64,000 bases of DNA from Chitinimonas_A lacunae. GTDB taxonomy: Bacteria > Pseudomonadota > Gammaproteobacteria > Burkholderiales > Chitinimonadaceae. The notes beneath the pieces were generated by a model, which was not told where the DNA came from, did no database searches, and saw nothing but the letters and a program-made list of their open reading frames with translations. Made by a program: the position numbers and the translations under genes. Positions 63,557-64,000 of this stretch are shown piece after piece (positions within the stretch are counted from its first letter, which is position 1; each line of letters opens with the position of its first letter). The DNA lies in assembly GCF_042650885.1 (NCBI RefSeq), contig NZ_JBHSBU010000001.1, positions 1 through 64,000 on the forward strand, read 5' to 3'.

Positions 63557-64000
63557 ATGCAGGAAATTCTTGAAGTCATCACCCTCTATACCCTGCCAGT
63601 GATTTTCGCCCTGACCTTCACCCAGGCCGCCCAGGCCATGGTGGCCGACCGGCTGGGCGACACCACCGCCCGCTCGATGGGGCGGCTGACCTGGAACCCG
63701 TCGGCGCATATCGACCCGCTCGGTACCATCCTGCTGCCGCTTGGCATGATCGCGCTGGCCAAGCTGTCCGGCGGCATGGTGCCGCCGATCCTGATCGGCT
63801 GGGCCAAGCCGATTCCGACCGATTACCGCATGCTGCGCAATCCACGGCGCGATATGCGCTGGATTGCCGCCGCCGTGCCCCTGACCAATCTGGCGATGGT
63901 GCTGTTCTGGGCGGTGCTGTTCAAACTGGGCGCCTGGAATCCGGACAGCTATGTGGCCGAGCCGCTGCAAAGGATGTCCTTGATCGGGGTGGTGCTGAAT
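63557..64000 (+). CDS. Site-2-protease-like membrane protein with altered zinc motif, truncated by window
   Basis: The frame is open from ATG 63557 to the window edge (148 codons). It aligns by eye with the short M50 (S2P) family common in proteobacteria: PVIFALTFTQAAQAMVADRL, GDTTARSMGRLTWNPSAHID, then PLGTILLPLGMIALAKLSGG and IGWAKPIPTDYRMLRNPRRD. In that family the first stretch reads LHEAAHG-like with the zinc motif HExxH. Here residues 22-26 are T-Q-A-A-Q, so both His and the Glu are replaced, while the later NPxxHIDPxGT motif is kept. It is probably not a zinc protease. Several membrane segments are visible. The ribosome site is poor (GGAAAG, 13 bases away). Confidence 0.8.
   Translation, partial: MQEILEVITLYTLPVIFALTFTQAAQAMVADRLGDTTARSMGRLTWNPSAHIDPLGTILLPLGMIALAKLSGGMVPPILIGWAKPIPTDYRMLRNPRRDMRWIAAAVPLTNLAMVLFWAVLFKLGAWNPDSYVAEPLQRMSLIGVVLN

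Overview
The window is GC-rich chromosomal DNA from a flagellated betaproteobacterium, most likely Neisseriales (Chromobacteriaceae/Chitinibacteraceae-like). The evidence is the gene order zwf-pgl-glk-hexR-pgi, familiar from Neisseria and Chromobacterium, a dihydrolipoyl dehydrogenase with its own lipoyl domain (as in neisserial P64k), and a sigma-54-driven flg cluster. I cannot name the species. No tRNA, rRNA, CRISPR array, transposase or prophage gene was seen.

Layout. 1-1779: 5' part of glnD (minus). 2367-3335: exported lipin/LNS2-like HAD protein. 3390-5000: a small AT-richer island with an orphan ORF, an ORF broken by an in-frame amber codon, and a possible gene remnant. 5080-11244: aceE-aceF-lpdA (minus), the pyruvate dehydrogenase complex. 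11519-18163: zwf-pgl-glk-hexR-pgi and a SHOCT protein gene (minus). 18540-21186: edd and eda (plus), completing the Entner-Doudoroff route. 21295-34275: a maltodextrin block: maltoporin, alpha-glucosidase, MalK-type ATPase, MalE, MalF, MalG, lipoprotein alpha-amylase, gap and a second MalE-like protein. 34525-46857: flgBCDEFGHIJKL. 47106-50531: dnaE (minus). 50665-54611: two chemoreceptors flanking an orphan solute-binding protein. 54967-64000: prfC, another solute-binding protein, uup, an unknown gene, an RCC1-repeat protein, a PHP phosphatase (RNase AM type), yciO, and the start of a site-2-protease homologue whose HExxH motif reads TQAAQ.

How the genes fit together. External dextrins would be cut by the lipoprotein amylase, pass the maltoporin, be bound by MalE, imported by MalFGK and hydrolysed by the alpha-glucosidase. 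Glucose is then phosphorylated by Glk, oxidised by Zwf/Pgl, split by Edd/Eda, and routed through Gap and pyruvate dehydrogenase. HexR-type palindromes tie this together: the same 13-bp palindrome lies in the edd promoter and just before malE, and related sites lie before zwf. The flg cluster has three sigma-54 -24/-12 elements (before flgB, flgF and flgJ), the second directly after a terminator that follows flgE.

The most unusual things are the run of about nine different perfect stem-loops filling the malE-malF gap (with shorter runs in other spacers), the shared HexR palindrome, the S2P homologue without its zinc motif, the interrupted ORF in the AT-rich island, and the repeated domain modules that enlarge FlgE, FlgK and FlgL.
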